This document shows, one piece after another, positions 33,361 to 40,760 of a stretch of 46,253 nucleotides of DNA (position 1 is the first letter of the stretch; each line of letters begins with the position of its first letter). The notes under the pieces are model-generated. The model had not been told where the DNA came from, did not search any database, and saw only the letters and a program-made list of their open reading frames with translations. Source of the DNA: Puerhibacterium puerhi (GTDB taxonomy: Bacteria > Actinomycetota > Actinomycetes > Actinomycetales > Cellulomonadaceae); assembly GCF_009846865.1 (NCBI RefSeq), contig NZ_WUWN01000018.1, positions 1 through 46,253 of the forward strand, given 5' to 3'. The position numbers were made by a program, and so were the translations under genes.

Positions 33361-35196
33361 CTAGCGCCGGGTCCGCGCCAGCACCGGCGTGGCGGCCTGC
33401 AGCCGACGGGTGTACTCGTGCTGCGGGTCGGCCCAGACCTGCTCCGTGCTGCCCTGCTCGACGATCTCGCCGGCCCGCATCACGGCGACGCGGTCGCACA
33501 GGTGGCGCACCACGCCGAGGTCGTGCGAGACCAGCACGAGGGTGAGCTCGCGCTCGTCGGCGAGGTCGGCCAGGAGGTTGAGCACCTGCGCGCGCACGGA
33601 CACGTCGAGGGCGCTGACCGGCTCGTCGGCGACGAGCACCCGCGGCCGGCACACGAGCGCGCGGGCGATGGAGATGCGCTGGCGCTGCCCGCCGGAGAAC
33701 TGGTGCGGGTAGCGGTCGGCGGAGTCGGCCGGCAGCCCGACGGCGGCGAGCATCTCCGCCACGAGCCCGCGCCGCCCGTCGGCGGTCGCCGCCTCCGGGA
33801 GGGCCGCGCGGTTGGCGGGGTTGAGCAGCGGCTCGGCGACGACGTCGCCCACGCGCATGCGCGGGTCGAGCGACCCCATCGGGTCCTGGAAGACCATCTG
33901 CAGGTCGCTGCGCACCCGCGCGAGCTCGCGCGGGCCGGCCAGCCGCTGGCCGGCGGGCCCGTCCTCGGCCAGCCGCACGCCGGCCACCTCGACGCTGCCC
34001 GACGTCGGGGTGTCCAGGCCCGCCAGCAGCCGCAGCGCCGTCGTCTTGCCCGAGCCGGACCCCCCCACGAGGCCGAACCGCTCACCCGGCGCGACGTCGA
34101 ACGAGACGCGGCGCAGGGCGTCGACGACGTGGGCGGGCCGCCGCCAGCCCGCGCGCGAGCGCACGTAGCGACGGGTCAGGTCGCGGACGCTGACGACCGG
34201 CGCGGCCGCTGCCCCGTCGCGCTGCGGCGCCCGGTCGACGGCGGTCGCGGCCGGCGGCGCGGGCGCCGGCGCTGGGGCCGGCACGGCCGCGGCGGCCGGC
34301 GAGGCGCCGGGCCGGTACCCGTCCGCCGTCGCCACCGTGAACAGCCGCCCCCGCGCGTCGGTGGCGGTGAGGTCCGACGCGGCGAGCAGGCCTCGGGTGT
34401 ACGGGTGCTGCGGGTCGGCGAAGACCTCGGCCACGGGCCCGGACTCGACCACCTGCCCGTCGCGCATCACCACCACGCGCTCGCAGACACGCGCCACGAC
34501 GGCGAGGTCGTGGGTGATGAACAGCAGGCCGGTGCCGCGGCGCGCCACGAGGTCGGTCATGAGGTCGAGCACCTGCGCCTGGACGGTGACGTCGAGCGCG
34601 GTGGTCGGCTCGTCGGCCACCAGCAGCGCGGGGTCGTTGGCCAGCGCCATGGCGATCATCACGCGCTGGCGCTGGCCGCCCGAGAGCTGGTGCGGGTAGG
34701 CCCGCGCGGCGCGGTCGGGGTCCGGCAGGCCCACCTCGCGCAGCAGCCCGACGGCGTGCTCGGCGGCCTCGGCGCGCCGGCGCGCGCCGTGCAGCGTCAT
34801 CACCTCGGCCACCTGCGCCCCCACCCGCACGAGCGGGTCGAGCGCCGTCATCGGCTCCTGGAACACCATCGACATCAGCTGCCCGCGCAGCGGCGCCAGC
34901 CGGCGGTCGCCGCGCGCCAGCAGGTCGCGCTCGGCGGCGACGTCCACGCCGCCGGACGCCGTGACGCCGTCGGGCAGCAGGCCCAGGACCGCCAGGGCCG
35001 TGAGCGACTTGCCCGACCCGGACTCGCCGATGAGGCCGACGCGCTCGCCCGCCCCGACGGTCAGGGAGACGCCGTCGACGAGCACGCGGTCGGGGGTGCG
35101 GACGGCCAGGTCGCGCACGGCGAGCGCGGGCGGCCCGGCGGGGCGCGCGGCGCCGCGGGGCTCCGCCCGGCGGGGCGCGGACGAGGCGGCGGTCAT
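33361..35196 (-). CDS. Peptide/nickel-type ABC transporter, fused double ATP-binding protein
   Basis: 611 residues with two complete nucleotide-binding domains, equal to DppD plus DppF in one chain. NBD1 has Walker A GESGSGKS (57-64), LSGGQRQRVMIAMA and LLVADEPTTALDVTV. An Ala/Pro-rich linker (about 285-320) follows. NBD2 has VGGSGSGKTTALRLL, FSGGQRQRISIARAL and VLVADEPVSALDVSV. The C-terminal oligopeptide segment of NBD1 (PQHPYTRGLLAAS) is typical. The ATG overlaps the permease stop by 4 nt (ATGA). It powers import of the ligand bound by the lipoprotein encoded upstream. Confidence 0.95.
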   Translation of the reverse strand: MTAASSAPRRAEPRGAARPAGPPALAVRDLAVRTPDRVLVDGVSLTVGAGERVGLIGESGSGKSLTALAVLGLLPDGVTASGGVDVAAERDLLARGDRRLAPLRGQLMSMVFQEPMTALDPLVRVGAQVAEVMTLHGARRRAEAAEHAVGLLREVGLPDPDRAARAYPHQLSGGQRQRVMIAMALANDPALLVADEPTTALDVTVQAQVLDLMTDLVARRGTGLLFITHDLAVVARVCERVVVMRDGQVVESGPVAEVFADPQHPYTRGLLAASDLTATDARGRLFTVATADGYRPGASPAAAAVPAPAPAPAPPAATAVDRAPQRDGAAAAPVVSVRDLTRRYVRSRAGWRRPAHVVDALRRVSFDVAPGERFGLVGGSGSGKTTALRLLAGLDTPTSGSVEVAGVRLAEDGPAGQRLAGPRELARVRSDLQMVFQDPMGSLDPRMRVGDVVAEPLLNPANRAALPEAATADGRRGLVAEMLAAVGLPADSADRYPHQFSGGQRQRISIARALVCRPRVLVADEPVSALDVSVRAQVLNLLADLADERELTLVLVSHDLGVVRHLCDRVAVMRAGEIVEQGSTEQVWADPQHEYTRRLQAATPVLARTRR

Positions 35197-36056
35197 CGCA
35201 CCCCCCGCAGGCGCGGGTCGAGCACGTCGCGCAGGCCGTCACCGAGCAGGTTGAACCCGAGCACGGCGACGGCGATCGCGACGCCGGGCGCGAGGGCGAG
35301 GTAGTCGTGCGTGCCCAGGTACTGCTGGGACTCGGCGAGCATGCGCCCCCACGACGGGGTGGGCGGCGCGGTGCCCAGGCCCAGGAACGACAGCCCGGCC
35401 TCGGCCAGGACGGCGAGGGCGAAGTTGACCGAGCACTGCACCACCACGAGCCCGGCGACGTTGGGGAGCACGTGGCGCACCGCGACCGCCAGCGCCGGCC
35501 GGTTCGCTGCCCGCGCGGCGAGCACGTAGTCGGTGCGCACCACCTGCAGGGTGCCCGAGCGCGCCACCCGCGCGAACGCCGGGACGGAGCCGATGCCGAG
35601 CGCCACCATCGCCGTCGTCGTCCCCGCCCCGAACGCCGCGCCGAACACCAGCGCGAGCAGCAGCCCCGGGAACGCGAGCAGCACGTCGGAGCCGCGCATC
35701 AGCAGCGTGCCCGGCACCCCGCCGCGCATCCCGGCGACCACGCCGACCGGCACGCCGACGAGCGCGCCGATGCCCACGGCGACGACGCCCACGTACAGGG
35801 AGATGCGGGCGCCGACCATGAGCTGGCTCAGCACGTCACGGCCGAACCGGTCGGTGCCGAGCCAGTGCGCGGCCGACGGGCCCTGGAGGCGGTCGAGAGG
35901 GACGGCCCGTACCGGGTCGTACGGGGTCCAGACGAGGGAGACCAGGGCGAGCACGACGACGACTGCCACGAGCGCCGCCCCGACCACGAGCTGGGCGTGG
36001 ACGCCGGGCTCGCGGCGGCCGGGGACGTCGACGGCGGCCGGCTGCAGGAGGCTCAT
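35193..36056 (-). CDS. ABC transporter permease, DppC/OppC-like
   Basis: 287 residues. A first membrane helix (about 22-45) precedes the OppC N-terminal feature HWLGTDRFGRDVLSQLMVGA. Five more helices follow, with the EAA-type coupling loop around YVLAARAANRPALAVAVRHV. The C-terminus LLGDGLRDVLDPRLRGVR is a family hallmark. The ATG at 36056 overlaps the upstream permease stop by 4 nt. It pairs with the DppB-like permease. Confidence 0.95.
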   Translation of the reverse strand: MSLLQPAAVDVPGRREPGVHAQLVVGAALVAVVVVLALVSLVWTPYDPVRAVPLDRLQGPSAAHWLGTDRFGRDVLSQLMVGARISLYVGVVAVGIGALVGVPVGVVAGMRGGVPGTLLMRGSDVLLAFPGLLLALVFGAAFGAGTTTAMVALGIGSVPAFARVARSGTLQVVRTDYVLAARAANRPALAVAVRHVLPNVAGLVVVQCSVNFALAVLAEAGLSFLGLGTAPPTPSWGRMLAESQQYLGTHDYLALAPGVAIAVAVLGFNLLGDGLRDVLDPRLRGVR

Positions 36057-37048
36057 CGCGCGCCTCCCGCCGCCAGCACGCCCGCGCCACGCACGCCGGT
36101 GCCGCCGGCGGTGCGCAGCCGCGGGTCGAGCACGGTGTACAGGGCGTCGACGAGGAAGTTCACGACGACGACCAGCAGCACCAGCACCATGACGATCGAC
36201 TGCACGGCGAGCAGGTCGCGGTTGGCCACGGAGTCGACGAGCAGCGAGCCGAGGCCGGGCACCACGAACACCCGCTCGACGACGACGGCGCCGACGAGCA
36301 GGGCGGCGAGCTGCACGCCCACGACCGTGACCACCGGCACGCCCGCGTTGCGCAGGCCGTGGTGCACCAGCGCGCCGGTGCGCGTGCGGCCGGCCGCGCG
36401 GGCGGTGCGCAGGAAGTCCTCGCGCATCACCTCGAGCACGGCGCTGCGCACGTACCGCGTGACGATCGCGGCCTGCACCGTGCCGAGCGCGAGGACCGGC
36501 AGCGCGACGTGCCGCCAGAACTCCGCGGGGTCCTCGGCCGGCGGCACCCAGCCGCCCGCCGGCAGCCAGCCGGCGCGCACGGCGACGAGGGAGACCAGCA
36601 GCACGCCGACCAGGAAGTTCGGCACCGCGACGCCCACCTGGGAGGCGCCGGAGACCAGCGTGCCCCACAGCGACCGCTGCGTCACCGCGGCGAGCGTGCC
36701 CAGCGGCACGGCCACCACCAGCGCCAGCAGCATGGCCAGGCCCACGAGGATGAGCGTGACCTGCACGCGGTCGGCCACCAGCGGCGTGATCGGCCGGCCG
36801 GTGACGAACGACGTGCCGAGGTCGCCGCGCAGCAGCCCGCCCACCCAGTCGAGGTACTGGACCACCAGCGGTCGGTCCGTGCCGTGCTCGGCCCGCCAGG
36901 CGGCGAGCGCCTCGGGCGTCGCGTGCACGCCGAGCGCCACCGCGGCGGTGTCGCCGGGCAGCACGCGCAGCACGAGGAACACCACGATCGAGGCGACCAC
37001 GAGGGTGGTGACGAGCTGCGCGAGGAGGCTCAGCAGGTGGCGGGTCAT
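36053..37048 (-). CDS. ABC transporter permease, DppB/OppB-like
   Basis: 331 residues with six predicted helices. It starts with the typical short N-terminus MTRHLLSLLAQLVTTLVVAS and VLRVLPGDTA, followed by the long periplasmic loop with DRPLVVQYLDWVGGLLRGDL and GRPITPLVADRVQVTLILVG. The coupling loop is RTARAAGRTRTGALVHHGLR and the hallmark VVVERVFVVPGLGSLLVDSV is present. No strong ribosome site lies before the ATG at 37048. The 77-nt gap to the binding-protein gene has a G-rich strand that may damp downstream expression. Confidence 0.94.
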   Translation of the reverse strand: MTRHLLSLLAQLVTTLVVASIVVFLVLRVLPGDTAAVALGVHATPEALAAWRAEHGTDRPLVVQYLDWVGGLLRGDLGTSFVTGRPITPLVADRVQVTLILVGLAMLLALVVAVPLGTLAAVTQRSLWGTLVSGASQVGVAVPNFLVGVLLVSLVAVRAGWLPAGGWVPPAEDPAEFWRHVALPVLALGTVQAAIVTRYVRSAVLEVMREDFLRTARAAGRTRTGALVHHGLRNAGVPVVTVVGVQLAALLVGAVVVERVFVVPGLGSLLVDSVANRDLLAVQSIVMVLVLLVVVVNFLVDALYTVLDPRLRTAGGTGVRGAGVLAAGGAR

Positions 37049-37059
37049 GGGTCCAGACC

Positions 37060-37083
37060 GGGGAGGGGGACGGGGACGGGGGG
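37060..37083 (+). other. G-quadruplex-capable run in the binding protein/permease gap
   Basis: Runs of 4, 5, 4 and 6 G separated by A or AC on the plus strand, which is the template for the minus-strand operon. It could slow polymerase after the binding-protein gene, but this is an inference from base pattern. Confidence 0.5.
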
Positions 37084-37125
37084 ACGAGGGCGGGACGCGA
37101 GGGGGACGGGCCGGCGCTGGGGCGC

Positions 37126-38730
37126 TCAGGACCAGTGCAGGTCCGTGAGGTCCATCGACTCGGTGACGGCGTTGGCGGGGATGCCCTCGAGGCCCCGGGC
37201 GGCGACCACGAGGTTCGGCATGAGGTAGAGCACCTGGCCGGGGGCGTCGGCGACGATCGTGCGCACCACCTGCCGCATCCCCGCGACGTACTGCTCGGGC
37301 GTGCCCGCGTCCGCCGCGGCGGCGGCGTCGGCGATCTTCGCGGCGTCGTAGCCGACGTAGTAGTCGGGGTCGCCGTAGATCGTCATCAGGTCGTGGGCCT
37401 CGGAGTGCAGGATGAGCGTCATCTGGTAGTCGTGGCGCGCGAACACCTTGTCGAGCCAGACGGCGGGGAACTCGTCGGTGACGATGTCCGCGGTGACGCC
37501 CACGTCGGCGAGCTGGGAGACGATCACCTCGGCCGCCGAGGTCGCGTACGCGCGGTTGGGCACGTCGAAGGTGATGTGCAGGTCGCTCGCGCCGGCCTCG
37601 GCCAGCAGCTCGCGGGCCTTGTCCGGGTCGTACGGGTAGGCGTCCGAGAGGTCCTCGTAGTACGGGTCGGTCGGCGGCACCATCGCGCCCAGCAGGGTGC
37701 CGTGGCCGCCCGCGGTGGCGTCGAGGACCGCCTGGCGGTCGATCGCGTGGTTGAGCGCCTGGCGCACGCGCACGTCGTCGAACGGCGCCACCCGGTTGTT
37801 GTAGCTGAGCAGCACCTCGCCGGTGGACGTGCCCTCGACCACCTGCAGGCCGGTGTCGGCGGCGAGCTGGTCGACCGAGTCGGCCTGGACGAGGTTGAAC
37901 AGCATGTCGACGTCGCCGGCGCGCAGCGCGTTCTGCGCGGCCACCGGGTCGGTGAGGTAGCGGACCGTGATCGTGTCGAGCGCCGGCGCGCCGCCCCAGT
38001 AGTCGTCGCGGCCGGTGAGCGTGATGTGGTCGCCCTGGACCACCTCGGTCACCTCGTACGGGCCGGACCCGACGGTGGTGGTCCTGAGGTCGACGTCGAG
38101 CGTGTCGGGGAAGACCGCGCCGACGGCGGTGCCCATGTCGAACAGCCACGCGTTGGACGGGTGGGCCAGCGCGACGCGCACGTGCGTCGGGTCCACGGCC
38201 TCCGCCTCCGCGACGACGTCCATCTTGTTCTTGAGGCTGGTCGTCCAGTCGGTGCGCACCCGCTCGATCGAGGCCACGACGTCGTCGGCGTCGAGCGGCG
38301 TGCCGTCGCTGAACGTGACGCCGTCGTGGAGCGTGAAGTCGTAGACGGTGCGGTCGTCCGAGACCGTCCAGCTCTTCGCCAGGAGCGGCTGCGGCTCGCC
38401 GTGCTGGTCGATCTTGACGAGGGTCTCGTAGACGTTGTTGAGCAGCAGCTGCGGGATCGCGGCGCCGGCGGTGGTGGTGAAGTCGAGGTTGACCGGCTCG
38501 GCGCCGACCGCGACCGTCACGTCGGTGCGGGTCGCGCCGCCGCCGTCGTCGGTGGCGGTGCTGCCGGCCGAGCAGGCGGCCAGGGCGAGGGCTGCGGCAC
38601 CGGCGACGACGGCCGCGGCGCCGCGCAGCGCGCGGCGGGCCCGTCCGACGGCGGACGGACGGCCGGTGGCGCGCCCGGCGGCCGTGCCGGACGCGTCGGG
38701 GCGCGGCCCGGGGCGGGCGCTTCGTGCCAT
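37126..38730 (-). CDS. ABC transporter substrate-binding lipoprotein (SBP family 5)
   Basis: 534 residues. An Arg-rich N-region and hydrophobic core end in the lipobox LAAC (Cys53), which is lipidated outside the membrane. The family 5 signatures are LLLNNVYETLVKID, LAKSWTVSDDRTVYDFTLHDGVTFSDGTPLDADDVVASI, VRQALNHAIDRQAVL and YPYDPDKARELLAEAG. The ligand is probably a peptide, based on the operon's M24 peptidase, though this family also binds nickel and glycosides. The ATG at 38730 has AAGGAG 5 nt upstream. It is the first gene of the operon. Confidence 0.94.
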   Translation of the reverse strand: MARSARPGPRPDASGTAAGRATGRPSAVGRARRALRGAAAVVAGAAALALAACSAGSTATDDGGGATRTDVTVAVGAEPVNLDFTTTAGAAIPQLLLNNVYETLVKIDQHGEPQPLLAKSWTVSDDRTVYDFTLHDGVTFSDGTPLDADDVVASIERVRTDWTTSLKNKMDVVAEAEAVDPTHVRVALAHPSNAWLFDMGTAVGAVFPDTLDVDLRTTTVGSGPYEVTEVVQGDHITLTGRDDYWGGAPALDTITVRYLTDPVAAQNALRAGDVDMLFNLVQADSVDQLAADTGLQVVEGTSTGEVLLSYNNRVAPFDDVRVRQALNHAIDRQAVLDATAGGHGTLLGAMVPPTDPYYEDLSDAYPYDPDKARELLAEAGASDLHITFDVPNRAYATSAAEVIVSQLADVGVTADIVTDEFPAVWLDKVFARHDYQMTLILHSEAHDLMTIYGDPDYYVGYDAAKIADAAAAADAGTPEQYVAGMRQVVRTIVADAPGQVLYLMPNLVVAARGLEGIPANAVTESMDLTDLHWS

Positions 38731-38847
38731 GACGGCTCCTTCGTGGCGCCTCCGGCGGGAGGCGGTCGGTGCGACGCGGGCCGCGGCGGCGGGACGAGGA
38801 CCGGAGTGGGGCTGGAACTGGGTCTCACCGGCGCGGGCTGTCCGCAG

Positions 38848-38877
38848 ACCGTAGAGCCGCGCCGCACAGGGGCGCAA
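38848..38877 (-). promoter_or_regulatory. Candidate promoter for the peptide importer operon
   Basis: Minus-strand TTGCGC (38872-38877), 18 bp, then TACGGT (38848-38853). A start about 7 nt further would give a leader of about 110 nt before the ATG at 38730. Confidence 0.4.
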
Positions 38878-38945
38878 GACGTCCATCATCCCGCGTCACG
38901 GGCGCGTCCGCGCGGTTTCTGGGGTTTGGGGCAGCGCCTGGGATG

Positions 38946-38977
38946 CTGTCTCAGCAAAGTCGAGACGCCGTCTCGAC
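38946..38977. promoter_or_regulatory. Two adjacent GTCTC palindromes in the importer/xth gap
   Basis: TGCTGTCTCAGCA (38944-38956, 5-bp arms) is followed by GTCGAGACGCCGTCTCGAC (38959-38977, 8-bp arms). The GTCTC words start 22 bp apart. The pair lies between divergent genes, about 40 nt before the exonuclease start, so it may be an operator. It shares its word and spacing with other gaps. Confidence 0.5.
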
Positions 38978-39002
38978 CCGGGTGGGGCGGCGCCGCTCCC
39001 CC

Positions 39003-39008
39003 TAGGCT
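39003..39008 (+). promoter_or_regulatory. -10 box (TAGGCT) for leaderless xth
   Basis: TAGGCT ends 8 nt before the GTG at 39017. An apparent TTG start at 39008 lies inside this box and is rejected. Confidence 0.5.
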
Positions 39009-39016
39009 TGACGACC

Positions 39017-39847
39017 GTGCGCCTCGCCAGCTGGAACGTGAACTCGATCCGTGCCCGCGTCGACCGGGTGGTCGCCTTCCTCGAACGGTCGCAGACCGAC
39101 GTCCTGGCGATCCAGGAGACCAAGTGCCGCGACGACCAGTTCCCCTACCTGCCGTTCGAGGCGGCCGGGTACCAGGTGGCGCACGTCGGCTTCTCGCAGT
39201 GGAACGGCGTGGCGGTGATCTCCCGCGTGGGCCTCGAGGACGTCGAGACGGCGTTCGCCGGCCAGCCGGGGTTCACCAAGACCGCCCCGGGCGCCGACGC
39301 CGCGGCGGGCGACGCCCCCGACGCGGCGCACGAGGCCCGCGCGCTCGGCGCCACCTGCGGCGGCGTGCGCGTGTGGTCGCTGTACGTGCCGAACGGCCGA
39401 GCCCTGGACGACCCGCACTACACGTACAAGCTCGCGTGGCTGGAGGCGCTGCGGGCCGAGGCCGGCCGCTGGCTCGAGGAGGACCCGCAGGCGCAGGTCG
39501 CGCTCGTCGGCGACTGGAACGTGGCCCCGCTCGACACCGACGTGTGGGACATGGCCCCGTTCGCCGGCGCCACGCACGTCTCGCCCGCCGAGCGCGACGC
39601 GTTCGCCGCCTTCGGAGCGGCGGGGTACACGGAGGTCAGCCGCGAGCAGCTGCCCGAGCCGCACACCTACACCTACTGGGACTACAAGCAGCTGGCGTTC
39701 CCGCGGAACTACGGCATGCGGATCGACTTCACCTGGGCCTCCCCCGCGCTGCGCGCCCGGGTGACCGGCGCGCGGATCGACCGCGACGAGCGCAAGGGCA
39801 AGGGCGCCAGCGACCACGTGCCGGTGATCCTCGACCTCGCGGACTGA
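39017..39847 (+). CDS. xth: Exonuclease III / AP endonuclease (Xth)
   Basis: 276-residue DNA repair enzyme of the exonuclease III branch that cuts at abasic sites. Motifs: RLASWNVNSIRARVDRVVAF, LAIQETKCRDDQFP (metal Glu), SLYVPNGRALDDPHYTYKLA (catalytic Tyr region), ALVGDWNVAPLDTDVWD (Asp/Asn), RNYGMRIDFTWAS and SDHVPVILDL (catalytic Asp-His). A short Ala/Asp-rich insertion (about residues 97-113) is unusual. The GTG at 39017 gives the family N-terminus and follows a TAGGCT box. Confidence 0.95.
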   Translation: MRLASWNVNSIRARVDRVVAFLERSQTDVLAIQETKCRDDQFPYLPFEAAGYQVAHVGFSQWNGVAVISRVGLEDVETAFAGQPGFTKTAPGADAAAGDAPDAAHEARALGATCGGVRVWSLYVPNGRALDDPHYTYKLAWLEALRAEAGRWLEEDPQAQVALVGDWNVAPLDTDVWDMAPFAGATHVSPAERDAFAAFGAAGYTEVSREQLPEPHTYTYWDYKQLAFPRNYGMRIDFTWASPALRARVTGARIDRDERKGKGASDHVPVILDLAD

Positions 39848-39896
39848 CGCCCAGGCAGCCGCCTCCGCCGCCCAGTCCTCCTGCCGCCCGAGGGGA

Positions 39897-39948
39897 CTGT
39901 CTCGGCACCGGAGCGGGCTGTCTCGCGGGGCCGGGCGACCATCTCGGC
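39897..39948. repeat. Three direct copies of a (C)TGTCTCGGC word at exact 21-bp spacing
   Basis: CTGTCTCGGC at 39897, CTGTCTCGC at 39918 and CCATCTCGGC at 39939. They lie after the xth stop and before the next gene and form no simple hairpin. The spacing matches that of the array at 24782-24931. Confidence 0.75.
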
Positions 39949-40018
39949 GGGGCGGCCCGGCGGGGGCCGCCCGGCGGGGCGGCCCGGCGGGGGCCGCCCG
40001 GCGGGGCGGCCCGGCGGG
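39946..40018. repeat. 27-bp GC-only tandem repeat
   Basis: GGCGGGGCGGCCC begins units at 39946, 39973 and 40000 (period 27 bp, last unit incomplete). All bases are G or C. It ends 6 nt before the -10 box of the next gene and so occupies its upstream promoter region. Confidence 0.85.
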
Positions 40019-40024
40019 CGACGC

Positions 40025-40030
40025 TAGGTT
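40025..40030 (+). promoter_or_regulatory. -10 box (TAGGTT) for the leaderless membrane protein gene
   Basis: TAGGTT ends 6 nt before the ATG at 40037; no ribosome site is present. Confidence 0.45.
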
Positions 40031-40036
40031 GGGCGC

Positions 40037-40720
40037 ATGACGCGCCAGGACTCCGCCGAGCCCGAGGGCCCCGTCTTCGCCCCGCCGACGCCCGCGGGCG
40101 CCGTCCCGGACCTCTCCGGCGTCGTGCTCCCCGGCCGGGACCCCGGCCGGGACCCCGCGCCGTCCGCCCCCGTCGGCCCCGGCCGGCACGCGCCGACGCC
40201 CGGCGGCCCGGACGCCACCGCACGCACCGCTGCCCGGGGCGCCCGCCGTCGCCGGACGTTGCTGGTCACAGGCTGCGTCGTCGCCGTCGCGCTGGTGTCC
40301 ACCGGCGTCGCGCTGGGCGTCGCCCAGGCCCGGGAGCGCGCGTGGGCCCCGGTCGACGCCGCGCTCGAGGCGCCGCGCGAGGCGAACGTGGTGCAGCTGG
40401 TGCTCGGCTCGTGCGTGCGCGACCTGCCCGACGGCGACGTCCGGCGCGTGACCGCGGTGCCCTGCGACGCCGAGCACGTCGCCCAGGTGGTGGGCCGCAC
40501 CGACGCCGGACCGGACGCCGTGTGGCCGGGCGCCGAGGCGCTCGTCCGCCGCGCCGCCGCCGTCTGCGGCCCGCAGGACCTGGGGAGCGCCGGCCGCGAG
40601 GTCGACGGCGTCGAGTTCCTCGTGGTCACCCCGACGGAGCCGGGCTGGGAGGCGGGCGACCGCACCAGCCTGTGCCTCGCCGTCACCGCCGAGCCGGGGA
40701 CCGCCGACCTGCTCCGGTGA
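40037..40720 (+). CDS. Single-pass membrane protein with a septum-formation-like domain
   Basis: 227 residues. A Pro/Gly/Arg-rich cytoplasmic part (about 1-75, with repeated GRDPGRDP) is followed by one membrane helix (TLLVTGCVVAVALVSTGVAL, about 75-95). An outside domain with four Cys follows (GSCVRDL, VPCDAEHVAQVVG, AAVCGPQ, TSLCLAV). The pattern CV..., then C-D-A-E-H-x-x-Q-V resembles the septum-formation domain of the larger protein at 15444-16448, so these may be distant relatives. The function is unknown. It converges on the YbdK-like gene with 40 bp between. Confidence 0.7.
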   Translation: MTRQDSAEPEGPVFAPPTPAGAVPDLSGVVLPGRDPGRDPAPSAPVGPGRHAPTPGGPDATARTAARGARRRRTLLVTGCVVAVALVSTGVALGVAQARERAWAPVDAALEAPREANVVQLVLGSCVRDLPDGDVRRVTAVPCDAEHVAQVVGRTDAGPDAVWPGAEALVRRAAAVCGPQDLGSAGREVDGVEFLVVTPTEPGWEAGDRTSLCLAVTAEPGTADLLR

Positions 40721-40760
40721 CGCCTCGTGGCGCCTGGGGCGGTGCCTCGTGCGGCGCCCG

